The notes under the pieces were generated by a model. That model had not been told where the DNA came from. It did not search any database and worked only from the letters and a program-made list of their open reading frames with translations. The position numbers and the translations under genes are program-made. DNA of 64,000 nt from Cordylochernes scorpioides (Eukaryota; Arthropoda; Arachnida; Pseudoscorpiones; Chernetidae): positions 27,344,947-27,408,946 of the forward strand of contig CP092865.1 in the NCBI GenBank assembly GCA_030710605.1, written 5' to 3'. Shown here piece by piece: positions 31,363 through 41,583 of this stretch; the first letter of the stretch is position 1; each line of letters starts with the position of its first letter.

Positions 31363-33270
31363 TCAGTTGTCTTTGAACTTCATCACATCAGTTACCTCAG
31401 TTTTTGAGCTTATAACAGCTTCATTACCTTCCTCTGTATGATATCGCAGTGTCATTGGGTGACTGCGTGCTGTAGGAGCTTCTTTTCCTCCATGCTGTTT
31501 ACTTGGATCCGATTCTGGGTCCTCATCACCTTTAGTAGTTCCATCGTATCCTGTTTGTAACTGTTCATGAGAATCTCCCTCCTGGCGTGAGTTATCATCA
31601 AGCAAAAACTTTTCATTGGGTAAGGAGTCTCTAGTTGTGAGTCTGTTGAGAACAGATTCTTTAAACACACAGTCTCTAGGTTCAACTACCTGGTTCTTTT
31701 CAAGGATCCAAATTATCCATCTATGCCCAAGAAAGGTATAACCAATTGGAATTCCACTAAGTTCTCTTGGTTGAAGCAAGCTTTGATCTTCTCTCTCTCT
31801 CTTATTCAGTATTTAACCTTATATAATCTTATATGGACATTGAAATAAAGTAGTTTCAATCACAATCTCTCTCTCCTTGTTGCACTTGTTTACAACTCTG
31901 TTCCTCAGATATTCAGCGATGTAGATCAATTCAGCCCATGAGACATTTGGCAAATTGTAGCTATTCATTGTACTTCTAACTTGAACCAGTAAAGTCCTAT
32001 TCATTCGCTCTGCAATGCCATTTTGTTGCGGGGTATACACCATTGTGCCTTCATGAATTATGCCAAGAATCTTTGTGAAAACATCCCAGGGCTGTGATAA
32101 GGCACAATTTGGATTATTCTATATACAGTTACGAGCGTCATGTGTCATGTCTTCATCTCTGTCACCGTTTGCTTTTTTTTTTGGAATGGCGCTCTCCTAT
32201 TGGTTGGCTACGATCATGCCACCACTACACGAGACACTTTGTTTTTGACTTTGCCCCCCCCCCCCCCCACTCGCTTTTTGGTTTTTGTAACTATTGTGTT
32301 GGAGCGGGTCGCTCCTTAAATAAATGCATATATTAGTTAATAACTAAATGGAATCCTCTCTTTTTCCCAGTAAGAGACGCCTACGGAAGGCAAACAGTAC
32401 ATAGACAGATAAAGCACATAGGCTATAGTTATTAATTAATATATGCATTTATTTAAGGCGCCAATTTATAATTGTAACAAATAGTATTTAAATAAAAACA
32501 TTTAATCGGGTAAAACACGGGCGTTGCCCGGGTCATTCGGCTAGTAGAATATAAACACAAGGTAATAAGACCAAATCCAAATAAATAAATAGTGTATGAT
32601 GTTTCGGTAATGCTGTTACCTTGTCTTATTACCTTGTATCCCAGGGCTGTGAACAAAATTCAAGCCTATTATCTGTTTGAATTTTCTTTAATGAATGATT
32701 GCTTCTTCAGTGCAATCTTCCATTCCTTAAATTTTGCCAATACATCACTCTTGTGTTCATGAAAAAATAAACACAACGGAATCTGGTGGCATCATTCACA
32801 ATAAGATAAATATTTTTTTTGCCATCGAACATTGTGGCCCCTTGCGACGTCAGCCATCTCTGTCTTGAGCTCATTGTACCATCTAGGCGACTGTTAAGCC
32901 AGTGAGTTCCTTTAATTGGTCCACGAAGGTGTCGGCAGGCGTCCAAGTATGCGTTGCCCAGACATCTTTCCGGTTAGTATGGTGTACTCCATCCCCTACG
33001 TCACGCAATGTGACAGAATAATCCCAAACAATTCCGTTGTACATGTCGCAGAAGTCGGTCATATTCCGAAATCGATCCACAATGCATAGGACATAACGTG
33101 CACCTCCCCAACTTGGAACTCTGAATGGTCCCATTAGATCACAATTAACTAGTGTGACTGGTGATTTTTCCCTTTTAGGAGTTGTAGCTTCTTCTTTTTC
33201 TTCTTTCTTATCTCCACACTGGGTGAAGTAGAATGCATCTGCCTTTGTCATTAAGACTGGGAGCACTACT
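31363..33270 (-). pseudogene. Broken Ty1/copia polyprotein fragment
   Basis: Read right to left: a pre-integrase/integrase part with CDLMGPFRVPSWGGARYVLC (32883-33266), then DRWLTSQG-like and FRCVYFFMN (32707-32946), the integrase-core phrase YTPQQNGIAERMNRTLL (31819-32043), and a linker with EPRDCVFKES (31363-31779). These are hallmarks of copia integrase. Stops and frameshifts interrupt it, no LTRs are visible, and a 540-bp insertion splits the integrase at 32098-32637. It cannot encode active enzyme. Confidence 0.75.
32098..32637. mobile_element. Composite insertion inside the copia fragment, 15-bp target duplication
   Basis: ATCCCAGGGCTGTGA at 32083-32097 is repeated exactly at 32638-32652. 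Between them lie TAAGGCACAATTTGGATTAT, a C-rich run, a Helitron-like 3' end (hairpin and CTAG, 32450-32545) and ACACAAGGTAATAAGACCAA... with TTTCGGTAATGC. The outer ends match the terminal segments of the hammerhead-bearing element at 41.4-41.8 kb. A 15-bp TSD points to LINE- or Penelope-type retrotransposition. Confidence 0.7.
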
Positions 33271-33506
33271 CAGTGGCAGGCCGACTTAGCTCCGAAAGAA
33301 ATGGCCGCCTCTGACATGAGGAACAGACACCATGTGCAGCCGCTCCTAACATGGAGTACAGACGCTGCTCATCCTGTATCCCTGGATTAGGAGCCCTTAC
33401 AGGATACTATCAGCCGGGCCAGCTGAACCCAGGTTTTTTAGCGAGCTTGTTACTGCTCCCCCTCCTCCTTTTTCATCCGGGCTTGGGACCGGCAAAGGCG
33501 GAGTTA
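33230..33506 (+). repeat. Dispersed repeat R1 (GACGCCATGTGCAGCCGCTC family), copy 1
   Basis: Contains CATTAAGACTGGGAGCACTA, CCATGTGCAGCCGCTCCTAA, CAGCCGGGCCAGCTGA and ends GGCAAAGGCGGAGTT. Copies at 45530-45802, 52428-52722 and 61086-61324 share the same right end, suggesting a SINE or a LINE 3' end. Confidence 0.75.
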
Positions 33507-34139
33507 TAGATGAAAATGGCCATCTAGTTTACATCAGGCAATCATTGCATTTATAGATGGTTTTAACATTGCACAGTAAACCTCTAACAGCTTGGTTTTT
33601 GATCATATCAAGAATGGTTTGTATGTTAATGTGAGATCAGCATTGTGTTAGGTTCGTTACTATCTAGATCTTCTTCTCTACCTTTATCTATTTTTTCCAT
33701 GTGTTAGTTTACGTTGATTTCAATAACTTTACACATTCATCTATAAAAGTCATCTTTCCCCGCAAAATACACTTTATGCTGCAAACTAGTGGACTCGGGT
33801 CAGTGACACAACACCAGCTATATTATAGATCAGTATCCTTTAGGCAAAAATTCCATCGTTACCCATTCAGTTGACTTCCATGTGGCTGCTGGGGAACAGC
33901 CTCTACAGTTCTATTTATACAAAAAATGGGGAGACTCTCACCTAAAAATAGCCCTCTGTTTTGATGCATGGTGCCATTGTTGAAATCCTGTCAGCATGCA
34001 GTGGGATGTTATGATACAGTCAACTGGGGAAACTACCACCAGTGAGTCCTGGTCACTGGGAGATTTTCTCCTTCAGTCAGATCAGAGGTATCCAGTCAGA
34101 AAAGAGACCATTTCATCTTTTTGTTGTGTAATACAAGCT
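33507..34139. other. Interval with no recognised feature
   Basis: Mixed-composition DNA without a sizeable frame or recognisable repeat. Confidence 0.4.
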
Positions 34140-34365
34140 AAGATTAAAGCTACAAGAAAATAAGACCTAATCCAAATAAATTAATAGTGTGTGACGCTTC
34201 GGCGACAGCATTGTCACCATCATCAGACAAAAGAATAAATGAGAATAAATGATGGTGATAATGCTGTTGCTGAAACGTCACACACGATTAAATTATTTGG
34301 ATTAGGTGCTATTTTCTTGTATTATAATCTATAATCCACAAATTGTGCCTTACCAAGCTAAGATT
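34140..34365. mobile_element. Inverted terminal fragments of the hammerhead-bearing element
   Basis: The left arm (AAAATAAGACCTAATCCAAA ... GTGTGTGACGCTTC) and right arm (GAAACGTCACACACGATT ... GGATTAGGTGC) are inverted copies joined near 34235. It continues to ATAATCTATAATCCACAAAT and TTGTGCC, the same outer end as at 41.4-41.8 kb. Confidence 0.65.
34187..34232 (-). ncRNA. Hammerhead ribozyme motif, probably weakened
   Basis: Minus strand: CTGATGA at 34226-34220, stem II GGTGACA.../...TGTCGCC, then GAAG instead of GAAA, then CGTC and ACAC. The change falls on core A15.1, so cleavage is probably reduced. Confidence 0.5.
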
Positions 34366-34979
34366 AAATTAGTTACTACAGGGTATCATTAAGTTTGTGG
34401 TGCCATGTAATTGGCTGTGAAATATATCGACAAGTCTGAGGAAACAATTTATACAACTGATGTATGGATAAATACACTCATGGACAAAACTTGGTGGAAA
34501 GTCTTTGATGTCGCCGGTTGTCAATTCTTTTGAAGAAGACAAAGGCAATTTTGTTCACACTTGGTTATATCATGTGTCTTCAATAAAGGTCATTGGGTAC
34601 CAAATATCTTTCAGAGTTATTGTCTGAAACCCGATCAATATACATGCTAAAAGGTACAACTTCCTTAAGTTTTGTCCATGAATGTGATCCTAATTAAACC
34701 TAATTATTTTCTTGTTCACATTGGTCATACCATCACAGCAACATGCAGTCATTATAAAAGTGATGTGATTTTAACATAATACACTGTGAAAAAAAGAAAA
34801 AAAAAGATAAAAAGATCAGGTGTTGAAAAAAAAAAAAAAAAGGCATATCCTGTCCATGAGCCCATGTGCTTTACAGAAGTCAGAACACCATCTGGTGGAA
34901 CAGATATCAACTAATCATTGATTTAGCATGTTCCCTGATATTAGGCCAACCCAATTTCTTGATAAATCAAGAAAAGCCA

Positions 34980-35022
34980 TCGACGAACGCGTTTCGCGCT
35001 TTTTGGCGCTCGTCAGCGTGGA
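34980..35022 (-). ncRNA. Hammerhead ribozyme motif
   Basis: Minus strand: CTGACGA (35016-35010), a 4-bp stem II GCGC/GCGC with loop CAAAAA, GAAA (34995-34992), palindromic CGCG as a minimal stem III, and the cleavage triplet GTT ending at 34986. Stem I pairs ACG before the core with CGT after the cleavage site. All catalytic-core bases are present. A self-complementary stem III of this kind is expected to work as a dimer. Confidence 0.7.
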
Positions 35023-35160
35023 GTAGGCTGTACCACTGCGACCAAAAAGATTTTTTGGTCCCAGAGGCTTCTTGAAAAACCAAGAAACGGGTATTTAAGG
35101 CCAAACTTGCGTAAATACGCTTAACAAAAATTCTTTTTGGTCGCAGTGGTACAGCCTACT

Positions 35161-35203
35161 CCATGCTGACGAGCGCCAAAAAGCGTGAAACGCGTTCGTG
35201 GAT
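35161..35203 (+). ncRNA. Hammerhead ribozyme motif
   Basis: CTGACGA (35166-35172), stem II GCGC/GCGT with loop CAAAAA, GAAA (35187-35190), CGCG, then TT; cleavage would follow 35196. Stem I CCATG/CGTGG pairs five bases with one G-U. It is the inverted partner of the motif at 34980-35022, with stem substitutions that keep pairing. Confidence 0.7.
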
Positions 35204-35369
35204 GGCTTTTCTTGATTTATCAAGAAATTGGGTTGGCCAAATATCAGGGAACAGGCTAAATCAATGATTAGTTGATTTCTGTTCCACCAGATGGCGTTCT
35301 GCCTTCTGTAAAACACATGTGCTCCTGGTCAGGATATGCCATAGTACACTGTGTGACATTGAAAATTGA

Positions 35370-36095
35370 ACACCAAGAAAGAGGGGTCAGAAAGTAATGA
35401 AACTTGGCGAACAGAGAGAGGCAGGAACGAACAATAAGTGTTTTTTATTTCAAAATGATAGAAATAATACAGAGCCAGAACGGTGTGGGCTCAATAGCAA
35501 GTAGGACCACTGCGGACGGCGATCCACACAGCAATACGTCTAGGTAGAGAGTCAGTCAGACTACAGATGGTGTCCTGAGGGATGGCTCTCCATTCCCTTT
35601 CAACCATTTGTCACAGTTCGTCTTCTTAATGCGGCTGAGGCAAGGCATGCAAATGGCGTCCAATAATGTCCCAGATGTGCTTGATTGGTGAGAGGTCAGG
35701 AAAGTATGGTGGCTAGGGAAGCATATGTACATCTCGCAGAGCTTGTTGGCTAATGCAAGCAATGTGCAGTCGGGCGTTATCCTGCTGATAAAGAGCATTG
35801 GGTACCCCTGAAGGTAGGGGAGTATCACCGGTCGCAGCATATCATCAATGTATTGTTGGGTCGTCATAGTGTCCTGAATCTGAACTAAAAGTGACCTGAT
35901 ATCATACATTATTGCGCCCCAAACCATGATTCTGCATTGTTGTGTGGTGTGGTGTTCCACAAATGCTGCCAGGTTGGAACTTTCATCACATCAATGTCAC
36001 ATACATACACAGCGGCATCACTGGGCAAGCAGAAGCATGACTCATCTGAAAACTGATCTAGCTCTAATTGATCCTAAACTGCCAACCTAGATATC
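35370..36095 (-). pseudogene. Tc1-like transposase fragment
   Basis: The frame at 35556-35960 reads VWGAIMYDIRSLLVQIQDTM, then a ...YIDDMLRPVILPYLQG stretch, typical of the central DDE domain of Tc1-like transposases, and a shifted frame continues toward the HVW...R region. Frameshifts have destroyed the catalytic part. Confidence 0.7.
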
Positions 36096-36232
36096 TTCTC
36101 TATCATCTAGAACAGAGGTCGGCAACCTTTGAGTCAGAACTTTTAAAAATTACAATTTACAAAATTTCAATTTTTTTTAAAGAGCCACAAATTTTTTTCT
36201 TGCCAACAATAAGTAGTACTCACATAAATAAT

Positions 36233-36402
36233 ACAGTAGAACCTCCATGAGAGGACACTCTCGCTAGAAGACACCTCTCTATAAAGGACAGTTTTCATTT
36301 GCAAAATTAGCTTTTTTACCATTTATCAACTCTCCTGTAAGAGGACACCTCACCCTAAAGGACACTTTGGCTCTGCAATTAGGTGTTGTCCTTTACAGGG
36401 AG
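36233..36402 (+). mobile_element. Pogo-like MITE (CAGTAGAACCTCC family)
   Basis: Begins CAGTAGAACCTCCATGAGAG with internal GAGGACACTCTCGC and CCTAAAGGACAC; the right end is truncated at TTTACAGGGAG, where the next foldback begins. Confidence 0.7.
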
Positions 36403-36404
36403 CC

Positions 36405-36790
36405 TTTAAATGGAAGAGTGCCATCTAGTGGAACAAATATCAACTAAACATTGATTTAACTTGTTCCGTGATATTTAGCCAACCCATTTTATTGATAAAT
36501 CAAGGAAAAAACCATTTACATATGCATTTCAGGCTGTTGGCTCTCGTCAGCATGGTGCAATCTGTACCTTAAAAACCAAAAATTTGGTTCAAGAGACTTC
36601 CAGATTAATCATACCCATTTCTTGATTTCTTCAGGAAGCCTCTTGGACCAAATTTTTGGGCCAACAGATCGAAAGGCATTCATGGTTGGCTTTTCTTAAT
36701 GGTTTGTTGATTCTTGAAATCAATGTTTAGCTGATTTTTATTCCATTAGATGGCGCACTCTGCCATCTAGAAAGCTCATGTGAGTGGTCA
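36405..36790. repeat. Foldback element related to 34830-35342
   Basis: The arms contain GTGCCATCTAGTGGAACAAA and its inverted counterpart near 36745, with the same GATAAATCAAG and TTGGTT...CCAA segments. More diverged than the 35-kb copy. Confidence 0.65.
36515..36555 (-). ncRNA. Hammerhead ribozyme motif, diverged
   Basis: Minus strand: CTGACGA (36550-36544), stem-loop AGCCAACAGCCT, GAAA (36530-36527), palindromic TGCA in the stem III position (CGCG in the 35-kb copies), then TA as U16.1-A17. Stem I is weak (G-U, U-G, A-U). The swap of one palindrome for another in stem III supports selection for pairing. Confidence 0.5.
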
Positions 36791-36867
36791 GAATATGCCA
36801 TTTTTGTTTTTAATATCAACACCTGACCTTTTATCTAATTTTTGTTTCTTATTTTTTCATATATACA

Positions 36868-37028
36868 CAGTAGAACCTCCCTATAAAGGACACTTATTTT
36901 CAGAGCTAAAGTGTCCTTTAGGGAGAGGTGTCCTCTTACCGGAGAGTTCTCAATTAGTAAAACTGGTCATTTTGGGGATGAAAAGTGTTCTTTGTAGAGA
37001 GGTGTCCTCTCATGGAGGTTCTACTGTA
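36868..37028 (-). mobile_element. Pogo-like MITE, reversed
   Basis: CAGTAGAACCTCCCTATAAA at the left and GGAGGTTCTACTG at the right; the inner orientation is reversed relative to 36233-36402. Confidence 0.75.
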
Positions 37029-37248
37029 TATGAGAAAACCTGCCCCATGAACATACCACCTTTATAAAATAAAAAACCTAGCCTCCAAAGAGATACCACC
37101 ACCACCACCAGCCTCTCTAGAATCACAAAAGTTCAAGAAGATCTTGTCTGGAGGAGAACTCTCTCAAGGTGGGGAAGCCTTCCTTGCTGAAGAAATTTGC
37201 ACACAACTATATATATTCCCCTACATTTTATCTACCCTTTATTTACTA

Positions 37249-38141
37249 CTAGCGGACGTACCCGGCTTCGCCCGGGTTTTACCCGAGTAAAAGTTTGTCT
37301 AACGAATCTCTCGATAAAGTGAACATTTTTTTCCCGGTCCCTTGAAAAATACTCGATAAGTAGAATAAAATCAATATTAATTGGTTCCCTCGGTAATTGG
37401 AAGTTAAAGGAATAGTATCTTGCCTTGGAATTGTATCATTATTCTTGTATGGATGTACCCGGCTTCGCCCGGGTTTTACCCGAGTAAAGGTTTGTTTAAC
37501 GAATCTCTCGATAAAGTGAACATTTTTTCCTGGTCCCTTGAAAAATACTCGATAAGTTGAATAAAATCAATATTAATTGGTTCCCTCGGTAATTGGAAGT
37601 TAAAGGAATAGTATCTTGCCTTGGAATTGTATCATTATTCTTGTATGGATGTACCCGGCTTCGCCCGGGTTTTACCCGAGTAAAGGTTTGTTTAACGAAT
37701 CTCTCGATAAAGTGAACATTTTTTCCCGGTCCCTTGAAAAATACTCAATAAGTTGAATAAAATCAATATTAATTGGTTCCCTCGGTAATTGGAAGTTAAA
37801 GGAATAGTATCTTGCCTTGGAATTGTATCATTATTCTTGTCTCAAATAAATTGCCGTGTCATCCTGAATTTTGTCTTTCCTAATTTTCTACATTACAAAA
37901 TCATCGTATCATCATGATAATATTTAGAGCAGATTGTTGAATTATAACAGATAAATTAGAATATTTATCTTGATTATTTCTAGGCGAAAAGTTATTTCAA
38001 AAATTTTATTTGCTAGAAACCTTCCCAGTACTATACTAAATAACTTCCCAAAGTTTCATGGCGATCCAATGAGTGGTTTGGTCAGGCTAAAAGGACAAAC
38101 AAACAAACAGACACACCTACATTCATTTTTATATATATAGA
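37249..38141 (-). mobile_element. Helitron-like element with a triplicated terminal segment
   Basis: On the minus strand it starts TCTATATATATAAAAATGAA after an A, continues TGTCTGTTTGTTTG, and ends with hairpin CCCGGGCGAAGCCGGG followed by TACGTCCG and CTAG before a T. The 196-bp part carrying the hairpin is present three times in tandem (starts of CCCGGCTTCGCCCGGG near 37261, 37458 and 37654). No Rep/helicase frame. Confidence 0.65.
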
Positions 38142-38159
38142 TTTTATTATATATTTTTC

Positions 38160-38400
38160 CACCTTTGTAACAATTAGTTTTTTGGTCGTTGAGGTACAGC
38201 TTGCACCACGCTGATGAGGGCTAACAGCCCGAAACACGTCCGTGGTTAGCTTTTCTTGATTAATCAAGAATGGGTATTTGGCCAATTCTGGAATAATTAA
38301 AATCAACGGGAATAGTTGATATTTATTCCGATAGATGGCACAAGCCATCAGCAACTTTCAGTTGCACGATAAGGAGATTCCTTTTTTTTCTTAATTTGTA
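38160..38400 (+). mobile_element. Fragment of the hammerhead-bearing element
   Basis: Runs from TTTTTTGGTCGTTGAGGTAC through the ribozyme, TTTTCTTGATTAATCAAGAA, GGCCAATTCTGGAATAATTA and GATAGATGGCACAAGCCATC to TTGCACGATAAGGAGAT. The order matches one arm of the 35-kb foldback, but with the second type of tail. Confidence 0.7.
38205..38246 (+). ncRNA. Hammerhead ribozyme, all core positions present
   Basis: Stem I ACCACG (38205-38210) pairs perfectly with CGTGGT (38241-38246). Then CTGATGA (38211-38217), a 4-bp stem II GGGC/GCCC with loop TAACA, GAAA (38231-38234), a short stem III C-AC-G, and the cleavage triplet GTC ending at 38240. This is the cleanest of the motifs in the window. Short-stem-III hammerheads are established in Penelope-like retroelements and retrozymes. 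Confidence 0.8.
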
Positions 38401-38810
38401 ACAATTATAAGAATCAATACTATTGTTTAAATTGTCAATTGTCTAGAATGACAAAACCTGTTGAAGTGAAGATGTGATATGTTGTTCCAGAGACAGTGGA
38501 CAGCCAGGAAGTTGACCATTTTGATGACGAACGTGAGGACTCCTCAAGGTCCAAATTGTGAGTACTCTCCTCAAGGTTTTCTGGCTCTTATACAGGCATC
38601 AACCATCATTTCACCCTGCTCTATGCAAATTATTTCTTTGCATTTCCTAATACCAGACCATTCTTTAAGATGATTAAACCAGTCATAATTGTCTTACATT
38701 TCTAGTGGTGTTAAGCATTTCTTGTTTGTAAAATTCTGTCACATGACAGGAATTTCTAAAGATGACTGAAATGTAAAACTTGTTTACAAGTCTCCATTCA
38801 CAATATACAG
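38401..38810. other. Interval with no recognised gene
   Basis: Mixed DNA; a MITE end fragment follows at 38812. Confidence 0.4.
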
Positions 38811-38811
38811 C

Positions 38812-39605
38812 AGAACCTCCATAAGAGGACACTCACGCTAGAGGAGATGGTGCACTGCCATCTAAAAAGCTCACGTGAGCATGTTCAGGATATGCTTTTT
38901 TTATATATATTTACTTTAATTCAACCAATTTTTCAAATACAGTAGAACCTCCATGAGAGGACACTCACGCTAGAAGACACCTCTCTACAAAAGACAGTTT
39001 TCATTTGTAAAATTACCATTTTTACAATTTAGAAACTCTGGTAAAAGAACACCTCTCCCTAAAGGACACTTTGGCTCTGCAATTAGGTGTTGTCATTTAC
39101 AGGGAGGTAGTTCTACTGTATCAGCCATTTCCCCTTCAAATTACTATCTTTAATTCAACCGACTAAAATTAAACAAGTTTTTCAAATCACAATCAGCCCT
39201 ATATCATTACTTTAATTTAACCAGCTATACAATTCAACTATCTTTAATTCAACATCCTTTTTTGACAACAAAATGTCCTAGAAAAATGTCCATTAACAGT
39301 GAATGTCGCACTGATTCAATAATCATTCAAACCAATTATAATTGAATACCGGACTTAATTCAACTGGATATTCTGTTTCCTTTGTATGTAGAATTAAAGA
39401 AGTTGGACTTTGGAGCCGACAGCAGTCCTGGAAGATGAGGATTTTCACAACAGTAGAACCTCTATGCTAGAGAGCACCTCTCTACAAAGGACAGTTTTCA
39501 TTTGCAAAATTACCATTTTTACTATTTTTCAACTCTCCGGTAAGAGGACACCTCTCCCTAAGGCTCTGCAATTAGGTGTTGTCCTTTACAGAGAGGTTCT
39601 ACTGT
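38812..39605 (+). repeat. Cluster of pogo-like MITE copies
   Basis: A short end fragment at 38812-38845; a near-complete copy at 38940-39120 (CAGTAGAACCTCCATGAGAG to GAGGTAGTTCTACTG); another at 39451-39604 (CAGTAGAACCTCTATGCTAG to AGAGGTTCTACTG). A ~300-bp AT-rich spacer separates the last two. Confidence 0.7.
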
Positions 39606-40590
39606 ATCTCCTGATGATACATAGAGTCCTTTGTCCTAGGTTCTCCTTTATTCAGGGAGGAGGAAGGGGCAATCATACCGAACATGCTATATTCAGATCA
39701 CATAAATGGGTTAATGTGGTCACAATGGTTCTTTCTGGTTTGATGCCAGATCTCCTTAGATACCAGTTAATATCCTTAGCTTGGACACATGGGAATAACA
39801 AATCTTCCCTTAGTGCAGTAAATTCCTTTCTTAAGTAACCACCTCACCAAGTCTTAGATAGGAGACCAGGAGCTTCCTTGTTCTTTAGCTTGTCTTTGAT
39901 GAGAGGAGGTTCATACAGTATCTCCAACCATGGCCATTTTCCAAGTTCTATAATCCATTAGTTCCAATATGTTCCTCAAGTACAGTTCAAGTGTCATCAA
40001 ACCTCCATAAAATGTTTTCCTACATATTTCATGATAGGCTTCATGGACACTGTAAGAACATCAATACATATTGTCCCATGATATTGATGACTATGGCTTC
40101 ACTCTCCCAGTTCCTTAGGCATGGTCAGAGGACCAGTAGATCCTCCATGACAGCATACTCTTGCTAGCAAACACCTCTCTACAAAGGACAGCTTTCATCA
40201 CCAAAATGCTCTTCAGTTAGAGGATACCTCTCTCTGAAGGACATTTTGGCTCTGCAAATATCCTTTAGGTACAGTGCCACTTTTATGCCATTTTCTTTCA
40301 CAGTGTTCATGAAGGTTCCAGCTGAAGGTTTCCAGCTCTTCCTGCATCATCTTTCCCCTCCCATCAGCAACTTGATAGTTTCCTGTAACATTCTTCCTTT
40401 AAGCACTAACAGTTTCAGATTTCAGCTGGCTTCTTCACATTCCTTCAAGCTGACTGATCTTCCTTTCAGTTTTTCCCCTTTTAAAATGATGAGAGGACAT
40501 TCTCACTAGAGGACACCTCTCTACAAAGTACAGTTTTCATAGTCAAAATTATAAATTTTTACTAATTAGTAACCCTTCAATAAGAGAACA
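39606..40590. other. Interval with MITE fragments, no gene seen
   Basis: Degenerate pogo-like pieces at 40130-40260 (AGTAGATCCTCCATGACAGC) and 40490-40590. Open frames up to 142 codons (39410-39838) overlap the MITE and have no recognisable domain. Confidence 0.45.
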
Positions 40591-40594
40591 CCTT

Positions 40595-40765
40595 GTTCTT
40601 GTTCCAAAATCACTTTATTAGGTACCGCTCAAAAAGAGCAACCTAGTTTATGATATTTGTAACAATGAATAATTTGTGAAGGTTATCCACATATTAAACA
40701 AAATGTTAATGCGGGATTCAATCCTGGTTCATGGCTCTCAGAAATCGAGGGTGTTACCCACTCAT
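40595..40765 (+). repeat. Dispersed repeat that gives the unoccupied site for the 49-kb transposon
   Basis: GTTCCAAAATCACTTTATTA, TAGGTACCGCTCAAAAAGAG and AACAATGAATAATTTGTGAA run without interruption here. The same repeat at 49209-50700 is split by the element 49286-50617. Confidence 0.75.
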
Positions 40766-41540
40766 CCACTGATGTATACCTCTCCCTAAGGACTCTCTGC
40801 TCTGCAACTAGGTGTTTCCCCGAGTGGTTCTACTGTAATGCATATAGCAACAATTTATAGAATTATACTGAATGAAGGGTGAAATATATAGTTGAACCAA
40901 TAATAATGTCTTATTAATACAAATACATTAGAACCTTGTTATAAGAACTTTCTATATAGCAGAAACTTGCCATCATAAGTCCCAAGTTTTGAGATCCAAT
41001 TGTTTTTTTAACCATAGTTAAAACAATAAAAAAAAGTCTCGGTCCCAAGTGTTATTGTTATAATGAAGTATGATTTATTTAATAACAACAAACAAATTAT
41101 TAGTTAAATTAAGTAATTTGGTTTTTGTAATTTGTTAAGTAATTTGGTTTCTGTAATTTGTTGAATCCCCACATTAGGGACTTATTCTGAATATTGTCCC
41201 CCAACATAAATCTAATCCCATCAAATAACCACATGGGAACTCAGGCATCTTGTAACTGCAAAAGTCAAACCATATATGGTGCACTCATAGAAAATGAAAT
41301 GCAATTACCAACTATTCATCATGAATTTCAAGGTTTGTATCAGCATGTGTGCTTGGGATAATTTAAAAAATAAACTGCTCGTTGTAAGGTGTTCTCTCAC
41401 AAGACATAGAATGACCTCCCCAGTTACTTCTACTTACATATGATAAAGCACAATTTGGATTATAGATTATAATAAAAGAAAATAAGACCTAATCCAAGAA
41501 TATAAGAACTTGCTGTAATATTTTTTCTCATTTATTCTTT

Positions 41541-41583
41541 TGTCTGATGATGGTGACAATGTTGTTGCCGAAACGTCACACAC
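41541..41583 (+). ncRNA. Hammerhead ribozyme motif
   Basis: TGT, then CTGATGA (41544-41550), stem II GGTGACAA/TTGTTGCC, GAAA (41570-41573), C-G as a minimal stem III, GTC ending at 41577, then ACA pairing with TGT as stem I. All core bases are present; stem III is minimal, so dimeric action is expected. Confidence 0.65.

Larger units (their letters stand above)
34830..35342. repeat. Foldback element with two outward hammerhead motifs
   Basis: The left half (34850-35085) and right half (35117-35335) are imperfect inverted copies: CACATGTGC..., GTTGATTTCTGTTCCACCAG, GGTTGGCCAAATATCAGGGA, CTTGATTTATCAAGAAATTG, the hammerhead segment, and GTGGTACAGCCTACTCC. The centre is unrelated. The outer ends match the foldback at 12512-12758 and the fragment at 52210-52380. 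Confidence 0.8.

Noticed and set aside
35095..35316. 73-codon frames LVWW-type at 34866-35075, 35095-35316 and 52120-52341 as a conserved small protein
   Set aside because: They are the foldback arm read in the same register; conservation is explained by DNA repeat identity.
39410..39838. 142-codon plus-strand frame
   Set aside because: Overlaps a pogo-like MITE and has no recognisable domain or coding composition.
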